From Flavobacteriales bacterium (lineage in GTDB: Bacteria; Bacteroidota; Bacteroidia; Flavobacteriales_D; Sanyastnellaceae), in the NCBI GenBank assembly GCA_002863125.1, contig PKEB01000015.1:29961-93960 (forward strand): a DNA stretch of 64,000 nucleotides, written 5' to 3'. Below the pieces are notes generated by a model. It was given only the letters and a program-made list of their open reading frames with translations, had not been told where the DNA came from and did not search any database. The position numbers were made by a program, and so were the translations under genes. Below are positions 35,602-43,504 of this stretch, in pieces (position 1 is the stretch's first letter; each line of letters starts with the position of its first letter).

Positions 35602-35625
35602 AGGCCCGCCTAAACCCGCGGGCCT
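35602..35625 (-). terminator. Hairpin with T tract between divergent genes
   Basis: aggcccgc and gcgggcct pair around an 8-base loop, and on the minus strand the hairpin runs into TTTTTAGATTTTT. It lies between divergent alaS and the M23 gene, where no incoming transcript needs stopping, so it may act in the alaS leader. Alternatively its T run supplies a -7-like site (GATTTTTG). Confidence 0.55.
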
Positions 35626-35631
35626 CCAAAA

Positions 35632-35639
35632 TAAGTTTG
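35632..35639 (+). promoter_or_regulatory. -7 element of the M23 peptidase gene
   Basis: TAAGTTTG is an exact TAnnTTTG match, 9-15 bp before the two candidate start codons. A -33 TTG at the proper distance is not visible; that place is taken by the hairpin. Confidence 0.5.
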
Positions 35640-35654
35640 CACATTTGCATGGTA

Positions 35655-36632
35655 ATGGCGAAGCGCTTTCACAAAATCCGGTACAACGAGCAAACCCTCC
35701 GCATGGAGCAGGTTCCGTATGACCTGAAGGATTATGTGCTTCTTGCCTTCAAGCGCATCGGAATCCTGGCGTTGATCTCATTCGGCAGCATCTACATTTT
35801 CGACACGTACTTCGAAAGCCCAACGGACCGCGCCCAGCGCCGGGAGATTGCCTTCCTTGAAGACCGATTGGGCAAAATGGACGAGAACATGCAGGACATG
35901 GCCATCATCCTCGGTGACATCTCGGACCGCGATGACGCCATCTACCGGTCCATTTTCGGGGTGGAGTCGTACCCGAGCCACCTGCGCAACCCGGGCGTCG
36001 GCGGCATCGACCGAACCCGGGCGCTGCGTGGCTACGACCACAGCCAAGCCGTCATCTCGTCGGAAGAGCGGTTGGCGGAATTGCAGCGCAAGCTGGTCGC
36101 CCAGAGCCGATCGTTTGAAGAGGTCTTGGATTTGGCCAAGAACCAAACCGAATTGCTCAAGTCCATCCCCGCCATTCAACCGGTGCGCAATGAGGAGTTG
36201 AAGCGCATGGCCAGCGGGTACGGTTACCGCATTCACCCGATTTACAAAGTGCGAAAGATGCACTACGGTATGGACTTCTCAGCGCCCACGGGCACTGAGA
36301 TTTTTGCCACTGGGGATGGTGAAGTCATTCTCGCCAAGCGCACCTGGAATGGCTTTGGTCGCCACGTCATCATTCGCCACGGCTTCGGCTACGAAACCCT
36401 GTACGCGCACATGAGCAAAGTGCTGGTGCGCAAGGGCCAAAAGGTGAAGCGCGGTGAAGTCATCGGCCTCGTCGGATCGACGGGCACGTCGGTGGCGCCT
36501 CACCTGCACTACGAAGTCCACAAAGACGGTCGGAAGGTCAACCCGGCGCAGTACTACTTCAACGACTTGACACCGGAGCAATACGAGGAGATGCTCGAGC
36601 AGTCGGCCAGCAGCAACCAGTCGTTTGACTGA
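35655..36632 (+). CDS. M23 family peptidoglycan endopeptidase
   Basis: A 325-residue membrane-anchored LytM-type protein that cuts peptide cross-links in peptidoglycan, or activates other hydrolases. A membrane segment (GILALISFGSIYIFDTYF) near residue 40 is followed by a coiled coil (about 60-170) and the M23 domain with GYGYRIHPI, HYGMDFS (zinc ligands His and Asp) and HLHYEV (zinc His pair). All metal ligands are present, so it should be active. A start two codons upstream (35649) is equally possible. Confidence 0.88.
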   Translation: MAKRFHKIRYNEQTLRMEQVPYDLKDYVLLAFKRIGILALISFGSIYIFDTYFESPTDRAQRREIAFLEDRLGKMDENMQDMAIILGDISDRDDAIYRSIFGVESYPSHLRNPGVGGIDRTRALRGYDHSQAVISSEERLAELQRKLVAQSRSFEEVLDLAKNQTELLKSIPAIQPVRNEELKRMASGYGYRIHPIYKVRKMHYGMDFSAPTGTEIFATGDGEVILAKRTWNGFGRHVIIRHGFGYETLYAHMSKVLVRKGQKVKRGEVIGLVGSTGTSVAPHLHYEVHKDGRKVNPAQYYFNDLTPEQYEEMLEQSASSNQSFD

Positions 36633-36666
36633 AATCGCGTTCCCTGCATCGTGTAGTTGGTTCATT

Positions 36667-36696
36667 TTGAACCCGTTGATAATTATGGTACATTCG
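36667..36696 (+). promoter_or_regulatory. Promoter of the MerR-type gene
   Basis: TTG at 36667-36669, 19 bp, then TACATTCG at 36689-36696, a one-mismatch fit to the Bacteroidota -33/-7 pair. It lies 24 bp before the ATG at 36720. Confidence 0.5.
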
Positions 36697-36719
36697 TTCA
36701 AACGGTAAATGCAACGCCC

Positions 36720-37103
36720 ATGCCCCTGAACAAACCCATCGAAAAACGCTACTTCACCATCACCGAGGTGGCCAATGAGTTGGGGTTGAACGCATCGCAG
36801 CTGCGCTACTGGGAAAAGGAGTTTACACCGTTGAATCCCCGTACGAATGCGCGCGGGAAGCGATTTTACACGGCGGCGGACAAGGAATTGATTCAGCAGA
36901 TTGCTTGGCTGGTCAAGGACCAAGGGTACACGATTAACGGCGCACGCAAGGCGCTCAAAAAGCGCAAAGAAGTGGCGGAAGCTATGGCTGCGGACGCCGC
37001 TCCGGCCGCGGAAAAGCCGGTGAACAAGGAGCAGCTGTTGGAGCGTCTGTACAGTGCCAAGGCCAAACTGGAGGCACTCGGCGAACTGCTCGGCGACTCG
37101 TAA
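36720..37103 (+). CDS. MerR family transcriptional regulator
   Basis: A 127-residue DNA-binding protein. The winged helix is KRYFTITEVANELGLNASQLRYWEKEF, followed by the wing RGKRFYTAADKELIQQIAWL and a helix that would start the dimer coil. The C-terminal tail is Ala/Glu-rich with no effector domain or metal-binding Cys. The ATG at 36720 begins shortly before the helix-turn-helix; an upstream extension in frame overlaps the promoter-like site. Target genes are unknown. Confidence 0.85.
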   Translation: MPLNKPIEKRYFTITEVANELGLNASQLRYWEKEFTPLNPRTNARGKRFYTAADKELIQQIAWLVKDQGYTINGARKALKKRKEVAEAMAADAAPAAEKPVNKEQLLERLYSAKAKLEALGELLGDS

Positions 37104-37107
37104 TGGC

Positions 37108-38100
37108 TTAAGCCGACGACCCCCAGCGGGCCCCCGAGACCAAGTAATTTTTCACGTAATCGTCGATGGCGGATTCCAAGGAGTGGAATTCACGGTCGTA
37201 ACCGATGCTGCGCAACTTGGACATGTCGGCCTCGGTGAAGTACTGGTACGTATCCCGGATGTCTTCAGGCGTGTCAATGAAGCTGATGTTCGGTTCCTTT
37301 CCCATGGCGTGGAACGTCGCCGTGGCCAAATCGAGGAAGGTCCGAGCCTTTCCGGTGCCGAGGTTGTACAACCCGTTCGAAGACGATTGGCGGTGGTGCA
37401 TGAGGAAAAAGCACACCTCAGCCACGTCCTTGACATACACAAAATCGCGGGTCTGGCCGCCGTCGGTGTAATCGGATCGATGCGACCGGAACAACTTCAT
37501 GGCGTCTGTCGCCTTCACTTGATTGAAGGTGTGGAAGACCACGCTTGCCATGCGGCCTTTGTGGTATTCGTTGGGCCCGAAGACATTGAAAAACTTCAAC
37601 CCCGCCCAGAAGTAGGGTGCGTGGCCTTCTGCGGCTTGGTTCAATGCCCAGCGATCGAAGTTGTTCTTGGATTCGCCGTAGGGATTCAATGGGGCAAGGG
37701 CTTCTACGATGCCGTGGTCGTCTGTGTACCCGTGCTCGCCGCCGCCGTACGTGGCTGCGGAAGAAGCATAGACCAAGGGCAACCCATATTCGACGCAGGC
37801 GTTCCAAATGCGTTGGCTGTACGAGACGTTCAAATCGTCAAAGATTGAGCGGTCTTGTTCTGTCGTATCCGTACGCGCCCCCAAGTGGAAGATGAATTGG
37901 ACTTGGTTTTCGTTGACTTCCAGCCAATCGAAAAACGCCAATCGATCGACGCGTTCCGTGCATTTCAACTCCGCGTGATTCGGTGCCTTATCGACGCGGC
38001 TGAAGTCGTCCACCAACACCAAATCAAAAAATCGCGCCTCGTTCAACCGCGCCGCCAATGCGCTTCCGATGAACCCTGCAGAACCTGTGATGACGATCAT
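37108..38100 (-). CDS. hldD: ADP-glyceromanno-heptose 6-epimerase
   Basis: A 330-residue NAD(P)-binding epimerase that converts ADP-D-glycero- to ADP-L-glycero-manno-heptose for the LPS core. The Rossmann start MIVITGSAGFIGSAL, the YASSAATYG strand with catalytic Ser/Thr, and YGESKN (Tyr and Lys) are all present, as is the family stretch KFFNVFGPNEYHKG. The true start is at 38100; the open frame upstream is a shadow of the divergent PTPS gene. It fits with waaA at the start of the window. Confidence 0.92.
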   Translation of the reverse strand: MIVITGSAGFIGSALAARLNEARFFDLVLVDDFSRVDKAPNHAELKCTERVDRLAFFDWLEVNENQVQFIFHLGARTDTTEQDRSIFDDLNVSYSQRIWNACVEYGLPLVYASSAATYGGGEHGYTDDHGIVEALAPLNPYGESKNNFDRWALNQAAEGHAPYFWAGLKFFNVFGPNEYHKGRMASVVFHTFNQVKATDAMKLFRSHRSDYTDGGQTRDFVYVKDVAEVCFFLMHHRQSSSNGLYNLGTGKARTFLDLATATFHAMGKEPNISFIDTPEDIRDTYQYFTEADMSKLRSIGYDREFHSLESAIDDYVKNYLVSGARWGSSA

Positions 38101-38104
38101 GCGC

Positions 38105-38112
38105 CAAAGGTA
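38105..38112 (-). promoter_or_regulatory. -7 element of hldD
   Basis: On the minus strand TACCTTTG matches TAnnTTTG exactly, only 4 bp before the ATG. If used, the transcript would have almost no leader. Confidence 0.45.
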
Positions 38113-38128
38113 AGAAAGGTACATGGCG

Positions 38129-38136
38129 TATCTTTG
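38129..38136 (+). promoter_or_regulatory. -7 element of the PTPS gene
   Basis: TATCTTTG matches TAnnTTTG exactly, 12 bp before the ATG at 38149. It faces away from the hldD -7 site inside the same 48-bp spacer. Confidence 0.5.
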
Positions 38137-38148
38137 CAGCCGAGTCAG

Positions 38149-38571
38149 ATGAAACAAGTCACCATCACCCGCCGAGCGCGCTTCAATGCTGCGCACCGCC
38201 TTTGGAACGACGCCTGGGATGCCGAGAAGAATTTCGAGGTATTCGGCAAGTGCGCCAATCCCAACTGGCACGGGCACAATTACGAGGTATTCGTCACCGT
38301 GCGCGGTGAGATCGACGAAGCCACGGGCTACTTCATCAACTTCTCGGATTTGAAGGCCATCATCAAGGACAAGGTGGAGGAGCCGCTGGACCACAAGAAC
38401 CTCAATTTGGATGTTCCGTGGATGCAGGGAAAACAAACCTCCGTCGAGAATTTGGTCATCGCAATCTGGGAACAACTTGAACCAATCATCCAGGAGAACG
38501 GTTGTACTCTCGAACGTGTCCGCCTCTACGAAACGGAGAACAACTATGCGGACTACTACGGAGCCTCATAA
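38149..38571 (+). CDS. 6-pyruvoyltetrahydropterin synthase/QueD family protein
   Basis: A 140-residue zinc enzyme acting on dihydroneopterin triphosphate. It has ARFNAAHRL with the first zinc His, then CANPNWHGHNYEV, giving C-x5-HGH. That spacing matches the animal-type PTPS motif, whereas QueD proteins usually have C-x3-HGH. The C-terminal VRLYETENNYADYYG fits both. So 6-pyruvoyltetrahydropterin formation for a biopterin-type cofactor is more likely than queuosine synthesis, though this is inference. Its TAA overlaps the ATG of folE2. Confidence 0.85.
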   Translation: MKQVTITRRARFNAAHRLWNDAWDAEKNFEVFGKCANPNWHGHNYEVFVTVRGEIDEATGYFINFSDLKAIIKDKVEEPLDHKNLNLDVPWMQGKQTSVENLVIAIWEQLEPIIQENGCTLERVRLYETENNYADYYGAS

Positions 38572-39491
38572 TGGAATACGACGAAGAGTACCGCCCCACC
38601 GCAGCGGATATTGAACAGTTCCCCGACCTGCAAAACGGTCCTTCCTCGCTCATCCAGGGCGCGGCCGTGGAGATTCAGCAAGTCGGCATCCACAACTTCC
38701 GGTTGCCCCTCAAGTACAAGACCCGCGACAATGGGTCGATTGTGCTCGAGACCAAAGTGACGGGAACGGTGTCGTTAGAGGCGCACAAGAAGGGCATCAA
38801 CATGTCGCGCATCATGCGCTCGTTTTACGACTTCAAGGACGACGCCTTCACCATGGACAAACTCGAAGCCGTGTTGAACACCTACCAGGAGCGACTCGAT
38901 GCATTCGATTCTAAGGTGGCACTCAAGTTTTCCTACCCCATCATGAAGCCGTCGTTGCGCTCAGCGAATGAAGGCTACCAGTACTACAACGTGACGCTGG
39001 AGGGCGATTTGGACAAAACGGGCACCCTGAAGAAAATCATCCACTTCGATTTCGTGTATTCCTCTGCGTGTCCCTGTTCTTACGAACTGTCGGAGCACGC
39101 GCGGAACCACCGAGGCAAGTCCGCTGTGCCGCATTCCCAGCGATCGGTGGCGCGCATCTCGGTGGAAGTCGATGACATCGTTTGGATCGAAGATTTGCAG
39201 GAAATCTGCGAGGCTGCCTTGAAGACCGAGACCCAAGTCATCGTCAAGCGCGAAGATGAGATGGCCTTTGCCGAAATGAATGGCGCGTACCTGAAATTCG
39301 TGGAAGACGCGGCTCGCCTGCTGTATGGGCAATTGAGTGAGGATGACCGCATCAAGGATTTCCGGGTCATTTGCTCCCACCAAGAGTCGCTGCACTCGCA
39401 CGACGCGGTGTCGGTGATTTTGGCCCCCGACAGCAAGTTCAGCGGCGAGGTGCCCCACGAATTGTGGTCGAGCCTCATCCACGTCTCGTAA
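38571..39491 (+). CDS. folE2: GTP cyclohydrolase I, type IB (FolE2)
   Basis: A 306-residue enzyme that turns GTP into dihydroneopterin triphosphate. The family block SSACPCSYELSEHARNHRG has the metal-binding Cys, with HSQRS after it, and EDAARLLYG and ICSHQESLHSHDA near the C-terminus. Type IB enzymes work with metals other than zinc. The start (TAATG) overlaps the stop of the PTPS gene, so the product of this enzyme is made next to the enzyme that uses it. Confidence 0.94.
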   Translation: MEYDEEYRPTAADIEQFPDLQNGPSSLIQGAAVEIQQVGIHNFRLPLKYKTRDNGSIVLETKVTGTVSLEAHKKGINMSRIMRSFYDFKDDAFTMDKLEAVLNTYQERLDAFDSKVALKFSYPIMKPSLRSANEGYQYYNVTLEGDLDKTGTLKKIIHFDFVYSSACPCSYELSEHARNHRGKSAVPHSQRSVARISVEVDDIVWIEDLQEICEAALKTETQVIVKREDEMAFAEMNGAYLKFVEDAARLLYGQLSEDDRIKDFRVICSHQESLHSHDAVSVILAPDSKFSGEVPHELWSSLIHVS

Positions 39492-39568
39492 GTCATACGC
39501 ACCTCCTGAAGGAATTTTTGGCGAAAGGGATGAGCCACTGAAGCGGCTTTTCTTCCCACATTTGCGCC

Positions 39569-40294
39569 ATGAACGAATTTGAATCGCCTCGAATTTTTGA
39601 CGACGCACTCATTCAAGACGAGTCCGTGGTCTCGCGTTTTATCGCCAATGTCTTCAGCTGGATGGTCGCAGGGTTGGTGGTCACAGCAACTGCGGCCTAC
39701 TACACGGTAGAATCCGGCTTCATCATGCAGCTCTTCAACACCGAGACGGGCGCCATGAGTGGCCTCGGCTGGGTGGTGATGCTTGCTCCGTTGGGTTTCA
39801 TTCTCGCCATGAACATGGGATTCCAGCGGTGGTCCAGCACCGGGCTGACTCTGCTGTTTGTCGCCTTTAGCGCTGTCATGGGCATCTCGCTGAGTAGCAT
39901 CTTCCTGGTGTACGCCATGTCCAGCATTGCGCAGGTGTTCATGATCACGGCCGCTACGTTTGCGGTGATGGCCATCCTCGGCTACACCACGCAAACCGAC
40001 CTCACTCGCTTCGGCAGCCTGTTGATGATGGCCCTCATCGGCATCATCATCGCCAGCTTTGTGAATTGGTTCATCGGCTCGCCTTCGTTGGATTACATCA
40101 TCAGCGTGGGCGGTGTGTTGATTTTCACAGGCCTTATCGCCTATGATACCCAAAAGCTCAAGCGCATCGCAGCCGGCATCGAATACGGATCAGAAACAGG
40201 TTCGAAGTTGGCCATCCTCGGTGCGACAAGCCTGTACTTGGATTTCGTCAACCTCTTCTTGTTTTTGCTGCGGCTTCTCGGTCGCCGCGATTGA
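39569..40294 (+). CDS. Bax inhibitor-1/YccA family membrane protein
   Basis: A 241-residue integral membrane protein with seven hydrophobic segments. It begins with FIANVFSWMVAGLVVTATAAY and holds the BI-1 marks LVYAMSSIAQVFMITAATFAVMA and AYDTQKLKRIA near the end (conserved Asp pair region). Family members leak calcium or act in membrane protein quality control; the role here is unknown. CACATTTG, a near -7 match, lies just before the ATG. Confidence 0.9.
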   Translation: MNEFESPRIFDDALIQDESVVSRFIANVFSWMVAGLVVTATAAYYTVESGFIMQLFNTETGAMSGLGWVVMLAPLGFILAMNMGFQRWSSTGLTLLFVAFSAVMGISLSSIFLVYAMSSIAQVFMITAATFAVMAILGYTTQTDLTRFGSLLMMALIGIIIASFVNWFIGSPSLDYIISVGGVLIFTGLIAYDTQKLKRIAAGIEYGSETGSKLAILGATSLYLDFVNLFLFLLRLLGRRD

Positions 40295-40311
40295 TGCCCC
40301 AAGCACAAACG

Positions 40312-40340
40312 AAAAAGGCCCGCTCGATGCGGGCCTTTTT
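40312..40340. terminator. Bidirectional intrinsic terminator
   Basis: aaaaaggcccgc and gcgggccttttt pair around a 5-base loop, with A and T runs on both flanks. It serves the Bax-inhibitor gene (plus) and the deiminase gene (minus). Confidence 0.85.
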
Positions 40341-40357
40341 GTTGCTTGAAATTCGGA

Positions 40358-42160
40358 TCAATTGACCATCAAGTGCTGGGACCATTGCTCGCCTTCGTCG
40401 GTCTGAAAGACGATGAGGTATGGCCCTGCAGCCAGTCGGTTGGCGTGCAAAAAGTAGTTCGAGCGGCCAGCCGGGAAGTGCCCTTGGTGGAGGACGTCGA
40501 CCTGCGCGCCCAGTGCATTGTACACCACAAGGCTGCCTGAAGTGCCGCTGCGCAATTCCATGGGGATGCTGGTGATGGCAGAAGCGGGGTTGGGGTAGGC
40601 TGCTGCCATTGGCGAAGCGTCCCACTCACCGATGCCCACTGTGGGATCGATGACCTCAAAACTCCACCAGCCGTCCGGCGCCGGCATGGGACGGGTGCCC
40701 ACTTTGCCGGATGTGGCCGCGCCCTCGATGTAGTAGTAGAGCGTCGTGCCTTGTGGGTGGGCCGGGATGGCTGCCGCCCAATTGCCCGCGTCATCCGTGG
40801 CGCTCATGCTCACAGACGTCCACTCACCGACCGGGTCGGTTGCCCAGTGAAGGGTGGCCGTTTCGATGCCGCTGCGGTGGCTCAGGTATGCGTTTACCGC
40901 GTAGTCGTTTTGGTCATCATCGATGTCAGGCAAAGGCAGGTGGCTGATCATGAGCGGGTCTTCTACGCCCACGCTGTGAGTGATGCAGTGAATCGCGCCG
41001 CTCAGGGAAATGATGGCCGAACCGTTGTTATCGCAATCGATGCCGACCACTTCATAGCCCGGCAAAGCTTCCTCGTAGATTCGAATGGCCGTCGTGTCAT
41101 ACTCTGTGTAGTACGTCGGGAGGAGAATCGTGTTGTTGACGAACACGGAATTGGTGTAGGTCAAGTACCAGCCGTCTTGGTCGGGGTAGCCCCAACCTTG
41201 CTCAGGCGGACTTGGAATGCGGATAACATCAAATGGCGTTCCCCACTTGGTGGTGTAGTTGGCCAGCACGTAATCCATGTTCGCGTTGATTTGCGGACCG
41301 TCCGCAACGCCCATCGGGTATTCCGCCACGAGGAGGGTGCTCTCGTCGAGCAGTTTCATGTGCATGTCAATGTGGTGGATGCCATCGTAGGGCAGCACCG
41401 GCATTTTGATGTAGGTGTCCACGCCGTGAAAGTCCTCGATGATTTGGTCAATCTCTGCCTCGCTGTGGTCCGGGAAATCCGTCCACCAGGAGCTACCGCC
41501 GTCGTTTTCTTCCAGGATGAGCTCGGAGGCAAAGGCAGTTCCGAATCCATCCGACATCCAATTGCCGCCGGTGTTCATCAGGTCAGTTGGTTCGGCAGTC
41601 GTGGTGTACACGTCGAGCCCCATGTGGTCTCCCAGCACATCGGGAATCACGTCGTCATCGGGCCGCGGACGGTTGTACATCCAATCGACCAAGACCCGGT
41701 CGTCGTTCCAGCTGCCGTAGACGGTGTTGGCGCCATAGTCACGGATCCAGATGCTGTTGTATTCGGCGGAGACGATATCGACATTTTCCAAGTCGAGCGC
41801 TCCTCCGCACGTGGAGCTGGTCAGGTAGTTCTCGACTTCGTTGACGTCATCGGCGAAGATGATCACGGTGCATTCCTCTTTCGATGCGGCGACGATCTGC
41901 TTTTGGATGCAGGGAAACGATGTCCACGAAATGGTCAAGGCCTCGATCTCTTCCCATTCCGCCGCCGTGCGCAGCGAATCAAATGGGGGCGGGGTCTCGA
42001 TGCCGCGCGATGCGACGGGCTCGAAGCCGATGCGTTCGACGTGGTCGCGTTCGGCCTTGGTGATGGCGTGGGGCCACGTGACTTGTTGGGCCTGAAGGAC
42101 GGTGCACGCGGTCAGGGAGACCACGGTCAAGCCCCAGGCGGGGTTGAATGAGCGGTTCAT
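40358..42160 (-). CDS. T9SS-exported agmatine deiminase/PAD family protein
   Basis: A 600-residue secreted protein. The signal peptide ends near VLQAQQ. The guanidine-modifying domain has SIWIRDYG (substrate Asp), GGNWMSDG, IDMHMK (His/Asp near 265-267) and the catalytic Cys392 in GAIHCITHS. A linker domain follows, and from about residue 525 a T9SS type-A sorting domain starts (AAAYPNPASAITSIPM). It would hydrolyse agmatine or protein arginine to citrulline-type products outside the cell. The ATG at 42160 is chosen over an upstream extension lacking a signal peptide. Confidence 0.88.
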   Translation of the reverse strand: MNRSFNPAWGLTVVSLTACTVLQAQQVTWPHAITKAERDHVERIGFEPVASRGIETPPPFDSLRTAAEWEEIEALTISWTSFPCIQKQIVAASKEECTVIIFADDVNEVENYLTSSTCGGALDLENVDIVSAEYNSIWIRDYGANTVYGSWNDDRVLVDWMYNRPRPDDDVIPDVLGDHMGLDVYTTTAEPTDLMNTGGNWMSDGFGTAFASELILEENDGGSSWWTDFPDHSEAEIDQIIEDFHGVDTYIKMPVLPYDGIHHIDMHMKLLDESTLLVAEYPMGVADGPQINANMDYVLANYTTKWGTPFDVIRIPSPPEQGWGYPDQDGWYLTYTNSVFVNNTILLPTYYTEYDTTAIRIYEEALPGYEVVGIDCDNNGSAIISLSGAIHCITHSVGVEDPLMISHLPLPDIDDDQNDYAVNAYLSHRSGIETATLHWATDPVGEWTSVSMSATDDAGNWAAAIPAHPQGTTLYYYIEGAATSGKVGTRPMPAPDGWWSFEVIDPTVGIGEWDASPMAAAYPNPASAITSIPMELRSGTSGSLVVYNALGAQVDVLHQGHFPAGRSNYFLHANRLAAGPYLIVFQTDEGEQWSQHLMVN

Positions 42161-42174
42161 GCTTGCAGTTTGGT

Positions 42175-42206
42175 CAAAAATACGTCGTCCGCGGTTAGTC
42201 CAACAA
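42175..42206 (-). promoter_or_regulatory. Promoter of the deiminase gene
   Basis: On the minus strand TTG (two overlapping choices in TTGTTG at 42206-42201) lies 18-21 bp before TATTTTTG at 42182-42175, an exact -7 match. It sits at the end of the upstream hydrolase gene and 14 bp before the ATG. Confidence 0.6.
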
Positions 42207-42827
42207 CCGCTGGAGTAGCTCCGTATCGATGGCGTGCCCTCCTTGGAAAGAATGGGCCGTGAATGGCACGGCATTCGCATCCAACACCGAGGCAGTTGTT
42301 TTCAGCAGGGAATCGTCGAAGAAGGCGTCTTCCGTCCCCAAGGCGACATCAACGCGCATCGATTTCATGGGTTCGGTCCCCGATTCCCACGGGTAATCAG
42401 GCGGAAAAACGCCCGACCACAAGATGAGCCGGCTGAAGGCGGTCTGGCCCATGGCGACCCACCGCGACGCCGTTGCCACGCCTTGGGAAAATCCAAGCAA
42501 CACCGGGCGCCGTTCGGTCAACCCGAGTTCAGCTGAAAGGGCGTCGAGGTACCGCACATAATCCACGATATCGTCTTCCCGTGCTTCTTTAGTCATCCAC
42601 GAGGCGCCGATACGGCCGTGCGCGCCTTCGAGGTAATACCGGTGCAGTCCCTCCGGTGCGACAATGGCCCATCCGGCATCCGCCAGGGGTTGCAAGCGCC
42701 GCATGAAGAACTCCGGCAATTGGCCGTATCCATGCAGGGCAATCAGCACGCCTTTGGCCTCGGCGATGGCGGGGCCGGCGGTGAAGTACCGGGCGGTCTT
42801 GGTAACGGAAAACGAATGGTACGGCAT
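42195..42827 (-). CDS. Alpha/beta hydrolase, carboxylesterase-like
   Basis: A 210-residue serine hydrolase of the phospholipase/carboxylesterase type. It shows LIALHGYGQ (oxyanion region), the nucleophile elbow GFSQG, a late Asp in LGTEDAFF, and the catalytic His in GGHAID. No signal peptide, so cytoplasmic. The ATG at 42827 overlaps the upstream stop (TGATG); the longer frame is a shadow. Substrate unknown, likely a short acyl ester. Confidence 0.86.
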   Translation of the reverse strand: MPYHSFSVTKTARYFTAGPAIAEAKGVLIALHGYGQLPEFFMRRLQPLADAGWAIVAPEGLHRYYLEGAHGRIGASWMTKEAREDDIVDYVRYLDALSAELGLTERRPVLLGFSQGVATASRWVAMGQTAFSRLILWSGVFPPDYPWESGTEPMKSMRVDVALGTEDAFFDDSLLKTTASVLDANAVPFTAHSFQGGHAIDTELLQRLLD

Positions 42828-43504
42828 CAGTAAGCAATAAGCAGTTCGGCGAGTTCTCCTCGGGGCACCCAGAGGCTGTCCAGGTACTCGGTGACTTCTC
42901 CGTTGCGGGTGACGTGGTACCGGTACGGCAGGTAGCGGTCGGCTTCCACATCGCATGTCCGTTCGACGTCGACCTCCGTTCCCATGTGGGTTTCCCAGGC
43001 ATTGGAGCACGTCAGGTACTCGCTGGGCGGGTTCAACGTCCGGAACTGAACTTTGTCGTTCTCATCGAGCGGGTAGGCGTTAACGATTCGAATGTGCACC
43101 GTGCCACGGGGCGTCGCCTCTGTCGTGTGTTCGACTTCGGAAGATTCGACAAACGCATCCGGTTGGATGAAATCCGAGCGGGAAAACCAATCCGTTGAGA
43201 CCAGATTGAGCTGGTAATCCAGCGCGTTCACCCGGTTGAAAAAGAAATGGGCCAATCCGTTCGCATCGGAAGTGGCGGATCCCACGGGCTGGTAGTTCCC
43301 GTTGAGCACACCGTTCTCGAGCACGCGCCGTTCCAATTCGAGGTCAATGTCCGACGCGGGGTTGCCGGTGTCGGCATGAAGGACCGTGACGTGGAGTGCG
43401 AGGTTGTTGTCCGGCTCCGGCCGACAGCCGCTGCTCGCCAAGCTTGCTGCGATGACCAGCGTCAAGACCCAGACCCGCCATGGGGTGCGCAGTGCGTGCT
43501 TCAC
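42827..43504 (-). CDS. Lipoprotein with beta-sandwich features
   Basis: A 225-residue predicted lipoprotein with lipobox LASSGC and Cys27. The mature part has an Ig-like sandwich pattern (LHVTVLHADTGNPASDIDLELE ... TSDANGLAHFFF), as in carboxypeptidase-regulatory-like domains, and a Cys pair further on. The start is a GTG that overlaps the helicase stop as GTGA. Function unknown. Confidence 0.7.
   Translation of the reverse strand: MKHALRTPWRVWVLTLVIAASLASSGCRPEPDNNLALHVTVLHADTGNPASDIDLELERRVLENGVLNGNYQPVGSATSDANGLAHFFFNRVNALDYQLNLVSTDWFSRSDFIQPDAFVESSEVEHTTEATPRGTVHIRIVNAYPLDENDKVQFRTLNPPSEYLTCSNAWETHMGTEVDVERTCDVEADRYLPYRYHVTRNGEVTEYLDSLWVPRGELAELLIAY

Noticed and set aside
40751..42151. 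Long 466-residue open frame opposite the deiminase gene
   Set aside because: It is the antisense shadow of a clear gene in GC-rich DNA, lacks any family pattern, and has low-complexity Val/Asp/Gly composition.
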